Shown here: positions 16,120-22,374 of the stretch, in pieces
Position numbering within the stretch: the first letter of the stretch is position 1
Layout of the letters: every line of letters begins with the position of its first letter
Made by a program: the position numbers and the translations under genes
From: Treponema sp. UBA7590
Lineage (GTDB): Bacteria; Spirochaetota; Spirochaetia; Treponematales; Treponemataceae
Direction: 5' to 3'
Length of the DNA stretch: 22,613 bases
Assembly (NCBI GenBank): GCA_002478955.1
Contig: DLKK01000004.1
Location: forward strand, 1,005-23,617
Notes under the pieces: model-generated
The model's input: the letters and a program-made list of their open reading frames with translations, nothing else
What the model was told of the DNA's origin: nothing
Databases searched by the model: none

Positions 16120-16374
16120 TTATTGCCGCGCAAGAGCCTTTTCAACAGCAATCGCAAGCTGATCCGCACAAGAAGTCCCTTTTCCGCCGCACAAATTCCC
16201 TTTCAGAATTTCAACGACTTTTGCCGCATCCATTCCTTCTATAAGCTTTGCCACAGCCTTAGTATTTCCAGGACAACCGCCATAAAATTTAACATTGTGG
16301 ATTTTTCCGTCTTCCAGACTAAAATCAATCTGCCGCGGACAAACACCAGCCGGTTTATAATCAAAATTTTCCAT
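16120..16374 (-). CDS. TSCPD-domain protein (TIGR03905 type)
   Basis: An 84-residue protein matching the small TSCPD family found in anaerobes such as Treponema, Fusobacteria and Clostridia. Visible motifs are GVCPRQIDF, FYGGCPGNTKAVAKLIEGMD, and the C-terminal GGKGTSCADQLAIAVEKAL, with four cysteines (CPR, GCPGN, LCGG, TSC). The domain also occurs at the end of class II ribonucleotide reductases, where cysteines matter; the stand-alone function is unknown. The start at 16374 has AAGGA seven bases upstream. Longer frames to 16458 lack that signal. It leads the ABC importer operon, 13 bases before the first permease. Confidence 0.85.
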   Translation of the reverse strand: MENFDYKPAGVCPRQIDFSLEDGKIHNVKFYGGCPGNTKAVAKLIEGMDAAKVVEILKGNLCGGKGTSCADQLAIAVEKALARQ

Positions 16375-16482
16375 CAAAAATTCCTTAAAATTCCCCATTT
16401 GAAATATATACAAAAATGCAAAAAAAAGCATCCGAATTCTAAAAGATTCTTCTGCCAAAATTTAAAATCCATAAAACAAAAA

Positions 16483-16517
16483 AAACGGAAACCAGCTTTT
16501 TACACCAATTTCCGTTT
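16483..16517 (-). terminator. Terminator of the Hsp20 gene
   Basis: AAACGGAAA (16483-16491) pairs with TTTCCGTTT (16509-16517). The minus strand continues into a run of eight T residues. It lies about 48 bases after the Hsp20 stop. Confidence 0.88.
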
Positions 16518-16565
16518 CAATCGTAACAATTTTTTTAGGCAATATGCAAATCATCCAAAGAAAAA

Positions 16566-17045
16566 TTAACTAGCCTTAATCTGAATGCGTTTTGGAACAT
16601 TGACAGCCTTGCGCGGAATCACAACCGTCAAAATACCATTTTTAAAAGCCGCGCTGATTTCCTCGCCATTCGCATCATTTGGCAAAGAAAAACTTCTGCT
16701 AAAACCACAGACTTTTCGCTCACGAATCAGCCATTTCGGTTCGTCTGCTTTTTCACATTTTTCATCTTTGCCATTCTTGCTGTTTTTATCAGTATTATGC
16801 TCATCACATTTTTCCGCTTTTTTCTCAATCTTCTCAGTATTTTTAGAAGAAATTGTCAACACATTTCTGTCAAGCTGAATATCTACATCGCCCTCATTTC
16901 TTCCAGGCAACTCCATATCCAACGTATAAGCGTCTTTTGTTTCCTTAACATCAACTTTAGGAACATAACTTCCACGATAATTTCCGCCGTAAACACCATC
17001 AAAATTGTCAAAAAGTGAATCCAAGAAAGAAAGTTCATTCATCAT
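16566..17045 (-). CDS. Small heat-shock protein Hsp20 with an acidic/lysine-rich loop insertion
   Basis: A 159-residue alpha-crystallin chaperone that holds unfolding proteins in the cytoplasm. Core strands are clear: YVPKVDVKETKDAYTLDMEL, GDVDIQLDRNVLTISSK, RSFSLPNDANGEEISAAF and NGILTVVIPRK. The C-terminal anchor resembles the IxI motif (RIQIKAS). Between the LTISSK strand and the ERKVCGFSRSF strand lies a charged stretch of about 35 residues, including two Cys, where most relatives have about 15, so the dimer loop is enlarged. The start at 17045 fits GGAGG seven bases upstream; the ATG at 17051 is too close to it. No CIRCE element is present. Confidence 0.93.
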   Translation of the reverse strand: MMNELSFLDSLFDNFDGVYGGNYRGSYVPKVDVKETKDAYTLDMELPGRNEGDVDIQLDRNVLTISSKNTEKIEKKAEKCDEHNTDKNSKNGKDEKCEKADEPKWLIRERKVCGFSRSFSLPNDANGEEISAAFKNGILTVVIPRKAVNVPKRIQIKAS

Positions 17046-17214
17046 AGTCATGCCTCCTGCAGCACTTTAATTTTTAGCTTAATCTTAAAAGTTTTTAGCT
17101 TTCATAATATATTATGCAAGAACCATGCCAACTTTTTAAAACAAATAATTTTTCAAAATCAATGACAGAAAACAACACTCAAAATCTTTTTCTGACGCAA
17201 TTTCCACAAAAGAA

Positions 17215-17287
17215 GGGCGGACAACCGCCCTACGACCGCACTTCGTTGCGTTCTACCCACCGTGCGGGCTTCAAACGCCAGCCCGCA
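17215..17287. repeat. GC-rich palindromic repeat, copy 2
   Basis: Two hairpins (17215-17230 and 17263-17287) in otherwise AT-rich DNA. The first shares the GGGCGG/CCGCCC palindrome with 11034-11049. Confidence 0.45.
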
Positions 17288-17476
17288 ACACCTGGCTCAA
17301 ATCCGCAGTAAAAAAAATATCTGAGCAATTTTTAACCTTGTGTAAATTATACACATTCTTTTTGAGTATTTTTTACTCAATTTTATATAATTTCAGAGTT
17401 TTTTATAAAATCAACGAAGCCAGAAATTTGTAGTATTTGAGCAAAAATAAATCTTTCATCTTTACGGATAAAAGCA

Positions 17477-17482
17477 TATAAT
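17477..17482 (+). promoter_or_regulatory. -10 hexamer of the macro-domain gene, leaderless arrangement
   Basis: A perfect TATAAT is followed by six bases (AATCCC) and the ATG at 17489. There is no ribosome binding site. The -35 is weak (CTTTCA with an 18-base spacer). Confidence 0.5.
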
Positions 17483-17488
17483 AATCCC

Positions 17489-18001
17489 ATGAGTTTAAAG
17501 ATTGAAAACGGTGATATCACCCTCTACGATGTTGACGCAATTGTAAATGCCGCGAACAGTTCTCTTCTGGGTGGAGGTGGCGTTGACGGCGCAATACATT
17601 CTGCTGCTGGCAGAGGATTGCTTGAAGAATGTATGACTCTACATGGCTGCAAAACAGGAGAAGCCAAAATCACAAAAGGCTACAATTTAAAGGCGCGACA
17701 TGTGATTCATACGGTCGGACCTGTTTACTTCAGATATTCTCCGGCAGAAAGCGAACATCTTCTGGAAAATTGCTATAAAAATTCCCTTGAAATTGCCAGA
17801 AAAAACGAATGCAAATCACTTGCATTCCCACTGATAAGCGCAGGTGTATACGGCTACCCAAAAGAAGAAGCATTGAATGTTGCTGTAAATACAATAAAAA
17901 AATACGGCGCCGACATGAATGTTGTGATTGTCTTGTTTGACGACGAAGCATGGAATATTGCACAAAAAAACTTCAAGGATTTGATAAGTCAAAATCAATA
18001 A
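17489..18001 (+). CDS. Macro-domain protein (O-acetyl-ADP-ribose deacetylase-like)
   Basis: A 170-residue single macro domain of the YmdB/MacroD type, which binds ADP-ribose and often removes it or its acetyl ester. The key loops are intact: GDITLYDVDAIVNAANSSLLGGGGVDGAIHSAAG split by residue 20 (the Asn in NAANSS and the GGGGVDGAIH loop contact the ligand), HVIHTVGP, and FPLISAGVYGYPKEEA (the second phosphate-binding loop). Length is typical. It stands alone with its own terminator. The substrate (protein ADP-ribosylation or the acetyl ester made by sirtuins) cannot be told from sequence. Confidence 0.95.
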   Translation: MSLKIENGDITLYDVDAIVNAANSSLLGGGGVDGAIHSAAGRGLLEECMTLHGCKTGEAKITKGYNLKARHVIHTVGPVYFRYSPAESEHLLENCYKNSLEIARKNECKSLAFPLISAGVYGYPKEEALNVAVNTIKKYGADMNVVIVLFDDEAWNIAQKNFKDLISQNQ

Positions 18002-18029
18002 AAAAAATCCGCATATCAAAAATTATTTT

Positions 18030-18062
18030 TCCACAAAATTCATTTTTTTGTGGATTTTTTTT
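18030..18062 (+). terminator. Terminator of the macro-domain gene
   Basis: TCCACAAAA (18030-18038) pairs with TTTTGTGGA (18046-18054), followed by eight T residues. Confidence 0.88.
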
Positions 18063-18135
18063 AAATCTGAATTATTATTATAGAAAAGGTGTTTTCCAAA
18101 GACATCTAAAAATACATCAAGCTGGAGGCGCAATT

Positions 18136-18321
18136 ATGCATGAAAAATTTGGATTAAATCAACCGGACTTTGAAAAAATGGTGAATGACCATGAATATCA
18201 GGCTTTGGCTGACAAACTAAAGGCAAGCTACGAAAGCGCAAAAATTCGCGAAGGCGAATACGAATCAACATTAAAATGGCTAAGAGAGTCAGCTAAAATG
18301 CACGGACTTTCCATCAAGTAA
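18136..18321 (+). CDS. Unrecognised 61-residue helical protein
   Basis: Begins MHEKFGLNQPDFEKMVNDHE and ends with KWLRESAKMHGLSIK. It is charged and probably all helical, with no signal peptide, cysteine or known motif. A strong GGAGG lies seven to eight bases before the ATG at 18136, and a clear terminator follows the stop, so it is very likely a real independent gene. I do not recognise a family. A longer upstream frame reading back to 17950 crosses the macro-domain terminator and is not the coding start. Confidence 0.75.
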   Translation: MHEKFGLNQPDFEKMVNDHEYQALADKLKASYESAKIREGEYESTLKWLRESAKMHGLSIK

Positions 18322-18334
18322 TTCTTGTTGAAAT

Positions 18335-18377
18335 AAAAAATCCATCTGGAAGCGCAAATCTTTCAGATGGATTTTTT
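18335..18377. terminator. Bidirectional terminator between convergent genes
   Basis: A 14-bp perfect stem (AAAAAATCCATCTG with CAGATGGATTTTTT) and a 15-base loop, with T runs on both strands. It serves the 61-residue gene and the short-chain dehydrogenase gene. Confidence 0.9.
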
Positions 18378-18385
18378 TTCAGTTT

Positions 18386-19069
18386 TTATTCTTCCGGCCA
18401 GACAAAAAGGTCGGCGCAATTCCTTTCACCGCCAGAAACATCAATTGTCTGCCCTGTACAAAAAGTATTTGTAACTGTCAGAAAATAACACCATTCAGCG
18501 GCTTCTTCCGCAGAAATCCATTTTTTCAAAGGCGTCACGTCCATGATTTTTTCCCATAGCTTTGGGTTTTCAAGAACAGGCTTGTTCAGCTCTGTAAGAA
18601 CCCCGCCGAAACACAAGGAATTAGCCGTTGCACGGAATTTATTCGCCAGTCTGATTGCGCAATTCTTCATGTATCCGTTGACACCGGCTTTTGACGCAAC
18701 ATACTCAGAAAATTCGTTTCCTGTAATCGCCGAAACAGAACTTATAAAAAGCACAGATTTTATAGCTTTTTGAAACGCATATTTTTCTGTAACATTAATT
18801 GATCCAAAAAGATTGACTTCTATATCCTTTTTTGTTCCAGTCTGGATTCCTGCATTGTTCACAAGAATTTCAACATTATCCAGAACCGGCAATTCCTCTT
18901 TTTTGGAAATATCCGCCACAAAATGCGTATAATTCTTTGTTCCAGGAAAAGTTCCGCTTATTGAATCAGATTTTACATCTATTCCAAAAACAGAATGTCC
19001 TTCTTTCAAGAATTTTATTGCGGTGGCTTTTCCAATTCCACTTGAAGTTCCTGTTATAAGAATTTTCAT
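18386..19069 (-). CDS. Short-chain dehydrogenase/reductase
   Basis: A 227-residue NAD(P)-dependent oxidoreductase. The Rossmann cofactor motif GTSSGIG is at 7-13, NNAG at 71-74, and the catalytic Ser around 110-113 with Tyr123 and Lys127 (EYVASKAG). Length is near the normal 250. Its start overlaps the stop of the VUT transporter gene in ATGA, so the two are translationally coupled. AAGG lies just upstream. The substrate is unknown. Coupling to a queuosine-precursor-type transporter is suggestive but not proof of a shared pathway. Confidence 0.93.
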   Translation of the reverse strand: MKILITGTSSGIGKATAIKFLKEGHSVFGIDVKSDSISGTFPGTKNYTHFVADISKKEELPVLDNVEILVNNAGIQTGTKKDIEVNLFGSINVTEKYAFQKAIKSVLFISSVSAITGNEFSEYVASKAGVNGYMKNCAIRLANKFRATANSLCFGGVLTELNKPVLENPKLWEKIMDVTPLKKWISAEEAAEWCYFLTVTNTFCTGQTIDVSGGERNCADLFVWPEE

Positions 19070-19812
19070 TTTGACCTTACCTTCAGATATTCAAAATATT
19101 CTTTTCCAACACCCTCGGCTTCCCATTTTTTTACGACTTTGAAACCGATTCCACTAAAAAAAACTTCAGCCAAAAGCTCAAAAACCGCACCAATCGCCGA
19201 GCATGCAAAAACCTGAGTCCACGTCCATCCAAAAAAGATTTTTGAGACAACTGTGGCAAAGATAAAATTATCCACAAACTGTCCAATCATCGTTGAAAAA
19301 TACGAACGGAGCGCAAATGCAAAAAATCCATCTGATTTTACGGCCCGTCCAACTGCAGAATTTAAAACCGCGTTTATAATAGAAGAAACTGTAAAAGCCA
19401 GCGCTGAACCGAGGACAACATACCATGAACCGCCAAAAGTTGCGTTCAAAGCTTTATTCACATCAATGTTTTCTGTGGCATAGAATTCGCCCCACATCCC
19501 TGGAGCTTTGCTAAGCAACGCAAAAATCCCAGATACGGAAAGATTCATCAGAAGCGCAACAATAGATACTTCAATGCTCGCCCTTGTGCCCCATCTTTTG
19601 CAGATTATGTCCATGCACAGAAACATAATCCAGCTGAAAGCAAAACCGCAATCCAGAACAACATACTTAAAACTGATAAGTTCCTTGTTAGCCAAAAGAT
19701 TTGCGCACACAACTGATAGGAAAAAAATTGAAACGGTAAGCGAAGGAATGCTTCTGAACAAAAGCGAAATGTCCTTCAACTCTTCTTTGATAAGACTGTG
19801 AAATTTTTTCAT
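19066..19812 (-). CDS. VUT family (YhhQ-like) queuosine-precursor transporter
   Basis: A 248-residue membrane protein with about six hydrophobic segments. It resembles the VUT_1/DUF165 family: VCANLLANKELISFKYVVLD, ICKRWGTRASIEVSI, and FSTMIGQFVDNFIFATV, the last matching the conserved QxxDNxxF pattern. Relatives such as E. coli YhhQ import queuine or preQ0/preQ1 for tRNA modification. AAGGAGG lies eight bases before the ATG. The leader upstream can fold so as to cover that site (19845-19877). The dehydrogenase gene follows with a 4-base overlap. Confidence 0.88.
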   Translation of the reverse strand: MKKFHSLIKEELKDISLLFRSIPSLTVSIFFLSVVCANLLANKELISFKYVVLDCGFAFSWIMFLCMDIICKRWGTRASIEVSIVALLMNLSVSGIFALLSKAPGMWGEFYATENIDVNKALNATFGGSWYVVLGSALAFTVSSIINAVLNSAVGRAVKSDGFFAFALRSYFSTMIGQFVDNFIFATVVSKIFFGWTWTQVFACSAIGAVFELLAEVFFSGIGFKVVKKWEAEGVGKEYFEYLKVRSK

Positions 19813-19844
19813 TCCACACCTCCTTAAGGATTTTAATTTTTTAC

Positions 19845-19877
19845 GCGCAGGAGTTTTTGAGGAATCATAAACTGCGC
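19845..19877 (-). promoter_or_regulatory. Structured leader of the VUT transporter gene
   Basis: On the minus strand GCGCAG pairs with CTGCGC around a 21-base loop. The loop holds CCUC, and CUCCU overlaps the 3' arm; both can pair with the downstream Shine-Dalgarno sequence AAGGAGG. This could form a pseudoknot or a translational switch. It does not match preQ1-I or preQ1-II patterns as I know them. Confidence 0.35.
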
Positions 19878-20089
19878 AGATGAGACAAAATATATCAGTT
19901 ATTTTTGTTTATGTCGAATGAATAAAAACTCGATTTTAAAACCGAAAAAACATAAAAAAAACGTCATATTAAAAAAATTACTAAATTCAAATTTACTGAC
20001 TTTTAAACTGTAAAAAAAAGAATACATAATATTAACAAATTCAGAGCAAATTTATTTATATTAATATGTGCACTTTTTTAGACTAAAAC

Positions 20090-20249
20090 ACTAGTTTTTT
20101 CCATTCATTTACTAGAAAAGTCCATCAATAACCTAGAAGATTCCAGACAATATTGAATTTACTAGCAAACTCCAAAAACGACGATTTTTCTAACTTACTA
20201 GTTTTTTCCAATAAATAAAATGGAATTTACTAGTAACTAGCCTGCTCCG
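20090..20249. repeat. Iteron array 1 (rep-downstream side)
   Basis: Copies of a 14-base repeat, consensus ACTAGNNNNNTCCA, start at 20090, 20111, 20132, 20161 and 20197 on the plus strand. One inverted copy is at 20221-20234 and one degenerate copy at 20236-20249 (ends TCCG). The first three are spaced exactly 21 bases apart. CTAG is invariant; the central five bases vary. It lies downstream of rep. Confidence 0.85.
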
Positions 20250-20266
20250 GCATAATTTAAAAAAAA

Positions 20267-20297
20267 TATAGCGGAAACAAAAAATATTCCCGCTATA
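20267..20297 (-). terminator. Terminator of rep
   Basis: TATAGCGG (20267-20274) pairs with CCGCTATA (20290-20297). The minus strand runs on into eight T residues. Confidence 0.85.
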
Positions 20298-20348
20298 CGC
20301 AACAGAATTCATTCTGGCAAGTCTTTTCAGCTTTTTTGAGTTTTTTGT

Positions 20349-21452
20349 CTAATTTTCAAGAATAAATTCACCTTGAAGTTTTTTGCTTTTTTTGGCATTT
20401 GCTAGTTTTTTACCAGCCTTTTTCTGTTCCTTCAGGTCATTCAGGGCCATTTCGCAAAGAAGTTTCAGCTGCCTTAATTCAGAACCATCAGTTGAATCAC
20501 TAGCATTTTCCAAATCAATTTTTAAGACAACATTCTCTTTTTCCAGCAAAGAAATATAAAGATCAGCATTCTGACAAACAAGTGTCCTGTCCACCTGCTC
20601 ATCAATAAGATTAAGATATGGAGAAACTTTGTCATAATCAGTAACGCCAGCCTCTGTTCGCATAATTGTAAAGCGAACGCCTGTATGCTTTTTTCCGTTT
20701 TTCAGCCAATCCTGCTTTACAACTTTCATTGATGTGATTTTTTCATTCAATTCCTTGATTGGCTCGGTTATTACGAATTTTTTAAAGTTGTCTGTCCGGT
20801 TCTGGTAAATTTCATCCAACTGAAAAAGATTTTTTATCTCCTCAAATGAGAGGGAGCAAGTCCATGTGTTTTTAGGATTTCCGTTTTTTCCTGCAAAACC
20901 TTTATACTGCTCAAAAATATCATAATATCGCATCGCATAAGTTGAACGAAGTTTTCCGTATTCAAGGAAATTTATTTTGTGATGTCCGGCTTGTTGCTCC
21001 AGAAAATTATTGATAATCGGATTGAACACAAACCTGAGAATTTTATTTGTCTTGTCAATCTGAATCAACGAGAAAAGCGGAATAAAATTCTGCAGATCAT
21101 CCGTATGAAAATTTATTACAAAATGGACGCATTCGTCTGCACATTCAGCAATTCGCTCAATGCTTGTTCCGCCAATAGAAATTCCCATGGATTTAAAGAA
21201 ATCATTGAACGAAAATTTTGCCTCATAATAATTTGTGTCACCAAAAATTGTTTTCTGCATATTGTTAACTGCCATTGCCATTGAAATCAGTTTTTTTCCC
21301 ATTGCAGAAATTTTATAATAAGCTTTGCTCATCGCATTTTTTTGAATCAAATACGAAGGCTTTGTTGATTCATCACCTGTAAGAACTAAGTCTGTTGTTT
21401 CCAGTGATGAATTTTTAAAATTCAGAATTCCACCCGTTTCTTTTTTCCCCAT
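20349..21452 (-). CDS. rep: Plasmid-type replication initiator (RepB/Rep_3 family)
   Basis: A 367-residue initiator that binds iterons and opens the origin. Two winged-helix halves typical of Rep_3 proteins can be followed: LIQKNAMSKAYYKISAMGKK with the later FSLIQIDKTNKILRFVFNP, and then LEYGKLRSTYAMRYYDIFEQ followed by a segment of the form SLSFEEIKNLFQL...FKKFVITEPIKELNEK, the family's best-conserved part. The C-terminus is lysine-rich. The frame can be read back to a TTG at 21491, but the ATG at 21452 is preferred because a good promoter places transcription start there. No Shine-Dalgarno sequence precedes it. CTAG-N5-TCC arrays lie on both sides, and partition genes follow the second array. 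Confidence 0.9.
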   Translation of the reverse strand: MGKKETGGILNFKNSSLETTDLVLTGDESTKPSYLIQKNAMSKAYYKISAMGKKLISMAMAVNNMQKTIFGDTNYYEAKFSFNDFFKSMGISIGGTSIERIAECADECVHFVINFHTDDLQNFIPLFSLIQIDKTNKILRFVFNPIINNFLEQQAGHHKINFLEYGKLRSTYAMRYYDIFEQYKGFAGKNGNPKNTWTCSLSFEEIKNLFQLDEIYQNRTDNFKKFVITEPIKELNEKITSMKVVKQDWLKNGKKHTGVRFTIMRTEAGVTDYDKVSPYLNLIDEQVDRTLVCQNADLYISLLEKENVVLKIDLENASDSTDGSELRQLKLLCEMALNDLKEQKKAGKKLANAKKSKKLQGEFILEN

Positions 21453-21458
21453 ATCTTG

Positions 21459-21487
21459 ACTATAATTTAAACTTACTAGGTGTGCAA
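21459..21487 (-). promoter_or_regulatory. rep promoter, leaderless arrangement
   Basis: Minus strand TTGCAC (21482-21487), a 17-base spacer and TATAGT (21459-21464). Six bases (CAAGAT) separate the -10 from the ATG at 21452. The spacer contains a CTAG core (plus strand ACTAGG at 21475), so Rep could repress its own promoter, though the TCC half is missing. Confidence 0.6.
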
Positions 21488-21528
21488 GCAAATTTTAGTT
21501 ACTTTGCAAAAATTTGTTAATATTATTT

Positions 21529-21580
21529 ATATAAATTTAAATATTATTGAATTTCTATTACTTAATATTTAAATTTATAT
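21529..21580. repeat. AT-only 18-bp inverted repeat upstream of rep
   Basis: Perfect 18-bp arms (21529-21546 and 21563-21580), made only of A and T with cores ATAAATTTAAATATT and AATATTTAAATTTAT, around a 16-base loop. Next to the iteron array it is the best candidate for the unwinding element, or a binding site upstream of the rep promoter. Confidence 0.7.
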
Positions 21581-21634
21581 TTATTATTGGGCGTGTGTAT
21601 TTTTTTGTAATACAATATTTTATAGAGTTATCTA

Positions 21635-21969
21635 ACTAGGTTATTCCATATTGTTCACTAGTTTTTTCCATATTTTCCAACTAGTTTTTTCCTTTTTGTT
21701 ACTAGCGAATTCCTGAAAGTCCTAGCTGTTTCCTTTTTGTTGCTAGTAAATTCCTTTTTTTACCTAGTTTTTGCCTTTTTCATACTAGCTAATTCCAAAA
21801 AAGAATATTTTTTTTCAAGTCAATTTACTAGTGATTTCCAAAGATTTTTGTTCTTATTTTTTTCTACTTACTAGTAGTTTCCAATAACTTCCTAGTTTCT
21901 TCCAGTTTATTACTAGAAGATTCCATAAAAAGAAAAAAAGGCATGAAATTTACTTACTAGCAAACTCCA
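21635..21969. repeat. Iteron array 2 (origin/partition side)
   Basis: Thirteen plus-strand copies of (A/C/G)CTAGNNNNNTCC(A/T) start at 21635, 21657, 21680, 21701, 21721, 21742, 21763, 21784, 21827, 21870, 21891, 21912 and 21956. Spacings are 20-23 bases, or 43-44 where one slot is empty, so 13 of 16 slots on a lattice of about 21.4 bases are filled. One copy (21763) has GCC in place of TCC. All face the same side of the helix. Confidence 0.9.
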
Positions 21970-21978
21970 CGCCTTTTT
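21935..21978 (-). terminator. Terminator of the partition operon, enclosing an iteron
   Basis: AAAAAGGCATG (21935-21945) pairs with the 3' arm at 21968-21978 with one G-U pair. On the minus strand it ends in a T run. The last iteron (21956-21969) lies in its loop and arm. Confidence 0.75.
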
Positions 21979-21993
21979 GTTTGTCTGTAATTT

Positions 21994-22374
21994 TTACTGG
22001 ATGATTTCCCGGACTCCCATTTGAGAGACTGTGCATTTTCCGTCCATGATTTTTTCTTCAAGTTCATAAATTGAATACAGGATGAACTGGTTCATCGAAA
22101 TTCCAAACTGGGCACAAAGTCCTTTCAGGCGGTTTCTTTCTCCTTTCGGAAGCTTTAGGTTTATCACATCGCTGTATTTGCCGGAAGAATTTTTCTTCTC
22201 ATTTTTCTGGTCTGAAAAAGTTGCTGCCGGAAGTGCGGTTACAGGTCTAGATGCAACTTTCTCTGCTGAAATTTTTATTTTTTCAGTTTCCGGTGTTTCA
22301 GAGCTTAAAGTTTCCATTGCCTGAGAAACGAACTCTTTTGGAAGTTCATTTGAAGGTTTTTTCATGATAGCCAT
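21994..22374 (-). CDS. Ribbon-helix-helix partition/DNA-binding protein (ParB-like partner)
   Basis: A 126-residue protein. The first ~70 residues are polar and probably disordered, and the C-terminal part (about 73-115) has a ribbon-helix-helix pattern: INLKLPKGERNRLKGLCAQF then GISMNQFILYSIYELEEK. Such small RHH proteins follow ParA in plasmid partition operons and bind the centromere, which is often an array of short repeats. Its ATG overlaps the stop codon of parA by one base (TAATG), and AGGAG lies ten bases upstream. An in-frame ATG at 22365 is an alternative. The nearby array 2 is a plausible target. Confidence 0.8.
   Translation of the reverse strand: MAIMKKPSNELPKEFVSQAMETLSSETPETEKIKISAEKVASRPVTALPAATFSDQKNEKKNSSGKYSDVINLKLPKGERNRLKGLCAQFGISMNQFILYSIYELEEKIMDGKCTVSQMGVREIIQ

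Larger units (their letters stand above)
17052..17488. other. Divergent intergenic region with palindromes and a GC-rich repeat
   Basis: This 437-base gap separates Hsp20 and the macro-domain gene. It holds the palindrome CATAATATATTATG (17103-17116) near the Hsp20 promoter. A GC-rich island at 17211-17290 contains GGGCGG-N4-CCGCCC (17215-17230) and TGCGGGCT-N9-AGCCCGCA (17263-17287). Two more inverted repeats follow: TGTGTA-N5-TACACA (17339-17355) and TTGAGTA-N5-TACTCAA (17362-17380). I see no gene. Confidence 0.6.
19813..20348. other. AT-rich intergenic region holding VUT leader, first repeat array and rep terminator
   Basis: This 536-base gap is very AT-rich from about 19880 to 20085 and could include a DNA-unwinding element. 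It contains the VUT leader, the first CTAG repeat array (20090-20249) and the rep terminator (20267-20297). No gene is visible. Confidence 0.6.
21453..21993. other. Putative replication origin region
   Basis: This 541-base gap lies between rep and the partition genes. It holds the rep promoter, an AT-rich inverted repeat (21529-21580), the main iteron array (21635-21969) and the par operon terminator (21935-21978). No gene is visible. Confidence 0.65.

Noticed and set aside
17046..17130. CIRCE (HrcA) operator before Hsp20
   Set aside because: The TTAGCACTC-N9-GAGTGCTAA pattern is absent; only an unrelated AT palindrome is there.
19829..19880. VUT leader as a standard preQ1 riboswitch
   Set aside because: The loop is too long for preQ1-I, and neither the conserved AAAACUAAGG-type tail nor the preQ1-II layout is present. 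It is kept only as an unassigned structured leader.
21452..21491. TTG at 21491 as the rep start
   Set aside because: It lies upstream of the predicted transcription start, and the -35 and -10 would fall inside the coding region. The ATG at 21452 fits better.
20090..21969. CTAG repeats as a CRISPR array
   Set aside because: The unit is only 14 bases with a variable centre, the gaps are about 7 bases, and there are no cas genes. The spacing fits protein-binding sites next to rep.
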